A model generated the notes under the pieces. It ran no database searches. It was not told the DNA's origin and was given only the letters and a program-made list of their open reading frames with translations. Positions 5,751 through 6,581 of a stretch of 6,581 bases of DNA are shown in pieces (the stretch's first letter is position 1; each line of letters opens with the position of its first letter). The stretch covers positions 1 through 6,581 of the forward strand of contig PWMP01000217.1 of assembly GCA_003558145.1 (NCBI GenBank), written 5' to 3'. Both the position numbers and the translations under genes were made by a program. The DNA is from Elusimicrobiota bacterium. GTDB taxonomy: Bacteria; CG03; SLGR01; PWQF01.

Positions 5751-5849
5751 TTATTCAATGTCCGAAGCCCCTGACAGCAGCTCAAGAAACTGCATTGCCT
5801 GGCTGTACATATCCTTTGCTTTCGTAAAAAAAGACTCTGTAGATTTCAA
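5751..5849 (-). CDS. Possible 32-codon ORF, or orphan C-terminal tail, between sulfotransferase and wzz-like gene
   Basis: A TTG at 5849 overlaps the sulfotransferase stop as TTGA, mirroring the ATGA overlaps elsewhere in the operon. From it the frame reads MKSTESFFTKAK, DMYSQAMQFLELLSGASDIE, then TAA just before the wzz ribosome site. The composition is helix-friendly and protein-like, with alternating hydrophobic positions, and a GGGG lies about 9 bases upstream of the TTG. The stop-free frame extends back only to TAA at 5870-5868, so this is either a real microprotein or the tail of a former gene replaced by the sulfotransferase gene. The sulfotransferase ends normally in FTGYSF, so the frame is not a frameshifted continuation of it. 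No family was recognised. Confidence 0.3.
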   Translation of the reverse strand: MKSTESFFTKAKDMYSQAMQFLELLSGASDIE

Positions 5850-6577
5850 AAACTGTACCCCGTGAAATTAATTATATCTGAAAAAAACTCGCCCACAGCT
5901 TCAGCCAATGAATCCGAATAATATTTACGGTAATCATACACCGGCGTTTTTTTCTCATGAATCGCCAGCGGCGGAATTTCAACTCCTGTCAGTTCGGAAA
6001 GTTTTTTAAAAGATTCATTTATGTTTTCAAACCTTATGCAAAAATCTGTTACAAGCTCACCTTCAATAAAGAGAAATTTATGTAATAGATTAGAAGCGTC
6101 TTTTGCTTTCGCCTCTTTTATCTTTTTCTCATCTTTACTGATAGCCGCCCAGGCCCACTCTTCAAACGGAGTTTTTACCTGTTTGTCTGCCAGGCGGTCA
6201 TCTTTAACACGAGTATTCCAGCGCCAATAGGAAAAAAGGTTATCCCAGGGGTTTCTCAGCGCGGAAACTATGGTCGCTTCTTCCCAAAACTCCTTTTTAA
6301 CGATTTTTTTTACATCGCTTGCCGGCATATGCCCTCTAATCATCGGCATTTTATTCCTGATTGTACCCGGTAAATTAAGGTAGAAATAAAAATCAAAAAT
6401 ATTAAAAACAGACCATTTATAATTTCTATTCAAACCATACTTTTTTGCTCCCCTGGAAGTTCTGTAAAGATCACTACCTAATTCTGTATTTTTTAATAAG
6501 TGCAGCTCTATAGAAGTTCCGGCAGTTTTTCTGGGTTTTAAAAATATAAACTTTTTTTTTCTGTTAATAATTGTCAT
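5846..6577 (-). CDS. PAPS-dependent sulfotransferase (glycan type)
   Basis: This enzyme moves the sulfuryl group of PAPS to a hydroxyl or amino group of an acceptor, here probably a sugar of the operon's polymer. The 243-residue protein opens with FIFLKPRKTAGTSIE (10-24), the 5'-phosphosulfate loop with K14, R16 and K17, has RGHMPA (81-86), and the 3'-phosphate site in TIVSALRNPWDNLFSYWRW (102-120) with S105 and R108. It ends in GYSF, a common end for this family. Length is normal (about 220-280). No signal peptide or membrane segment is seen, so it should act in the cytosol on nucleotide- or lipid-linked intermediates. The ATG at 6577 gives the usual short lead-in before the PAPS loop, but only four bases precede it, so an earlier start or the ribosome site cannot be checked. 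It is the first operon gene in view; more probably lie to the right. Confidence 0.85.
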   Translation of the reverse strand: MTIINRKKKFIFLKPRKTAGTSIELHLLKNTELGSDLYRTSRGAKKYGLNRNYKWSVFNIFDFYFYLNLPGTIRNKMPMIRGHMPASDVKKIVKKEFWEEATIVSALRNPWDNLFSYWRWNTRVKDDRLADKQVKTPFEEWAWAAISKDEKKIKEAKAKDASNLLHKFLFIEGELVTDFCIRFENINESFKKLSELTGVEIPPLAIHEKKTPVYDYRKYYSDSLAEAVGEFFSDIINFTGYSF

Positions 6578-6581
6578 ATTA

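Noticed and set aside
5846..5870. A frameshift at the sulfotransferase end, joining it to the following 32 codons.
   Set aside because: The sulfotransferase already ends in GYSF at normal length, so no missing C-terminus needs to be explained.
2917..6230. Many plus-strand open frames opposite the permease, LicD, wzz-like and sulfotransferase genes.
   Set aside because: Each mirrors a strongly supported minus-strand gene; compositions are those expected of antisense shadows.

Overview
The window carries a leftward-transcribed (minus-strand) cell-surface polysaccharide operon from a bacterium. In transcription order (right to left) it holds a cytosolic sulfotransferase, a possible 32-codon ORF, a Wzz-type chain-length protein, two tandem LicD-family phosphotransferases, a PiT-superfamily permease that most resembles sulfate permease CysP, an AAA ATPase of the DUF4143 type, and the APS kinase CysC. 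All intact genes are on one strand and are tightly packed: two adjacent pairs share 4-base ATGA overlaps and two other gaps are 8 bases or less. The two-membrane-segment Wzz protein and the absence of any attached kinase domain suit an envelope-glycan locus. Taxonomy cannot be fixed from the sequence; moderate-to-low GC, the LicD pair and several DUF4143/HEPN-type accessory genes fit an uncultured Gram-negative or candidate-phylum bacterium, but that is inference.

The genes form a coherent supply chain. A sulfate permease brings in sulfate, CysC phosphorylates APS to PAPS, and the sulfotransferase uses PAPS to sulfate a glycan or lipid-linked sugar. Two LicD proteins would add phospho-linked substituents, and Wzz would set chain length of the exported polymer. 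ATP sulfurylase, which makes APS, is not in the window.

The main structural surprise is between the permease and cysC. The ATPase gene (1331-2578) is flanked by an 85-bp imperfect direct repeat (1242-1326 and 2645-2729, 77 of 85 bases identical by hand count). Each copy holds the last 11 codons and stop of the permease gene followed by the first 16 codons of cysC. The operon therefore once read permease-cysC with one base between them, and the ATPase gene now splits that junction, leaving a 16-codon cysC stub after the permease and a 12-codon permease tail before the intact cysC.

The left end (1-752) is a graveyard. It has a C-terminal piece of an HI0074-type HEPN protein running off the window edge (1-192), and a second DUF4143-type ATPase collapsed to its Walker A end fused out of frame to its C-terminal end (341-558), with a plausible promoter in front (588-616). 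No RNA gene, CRISPR array, transposase or convincing terminator was seen.
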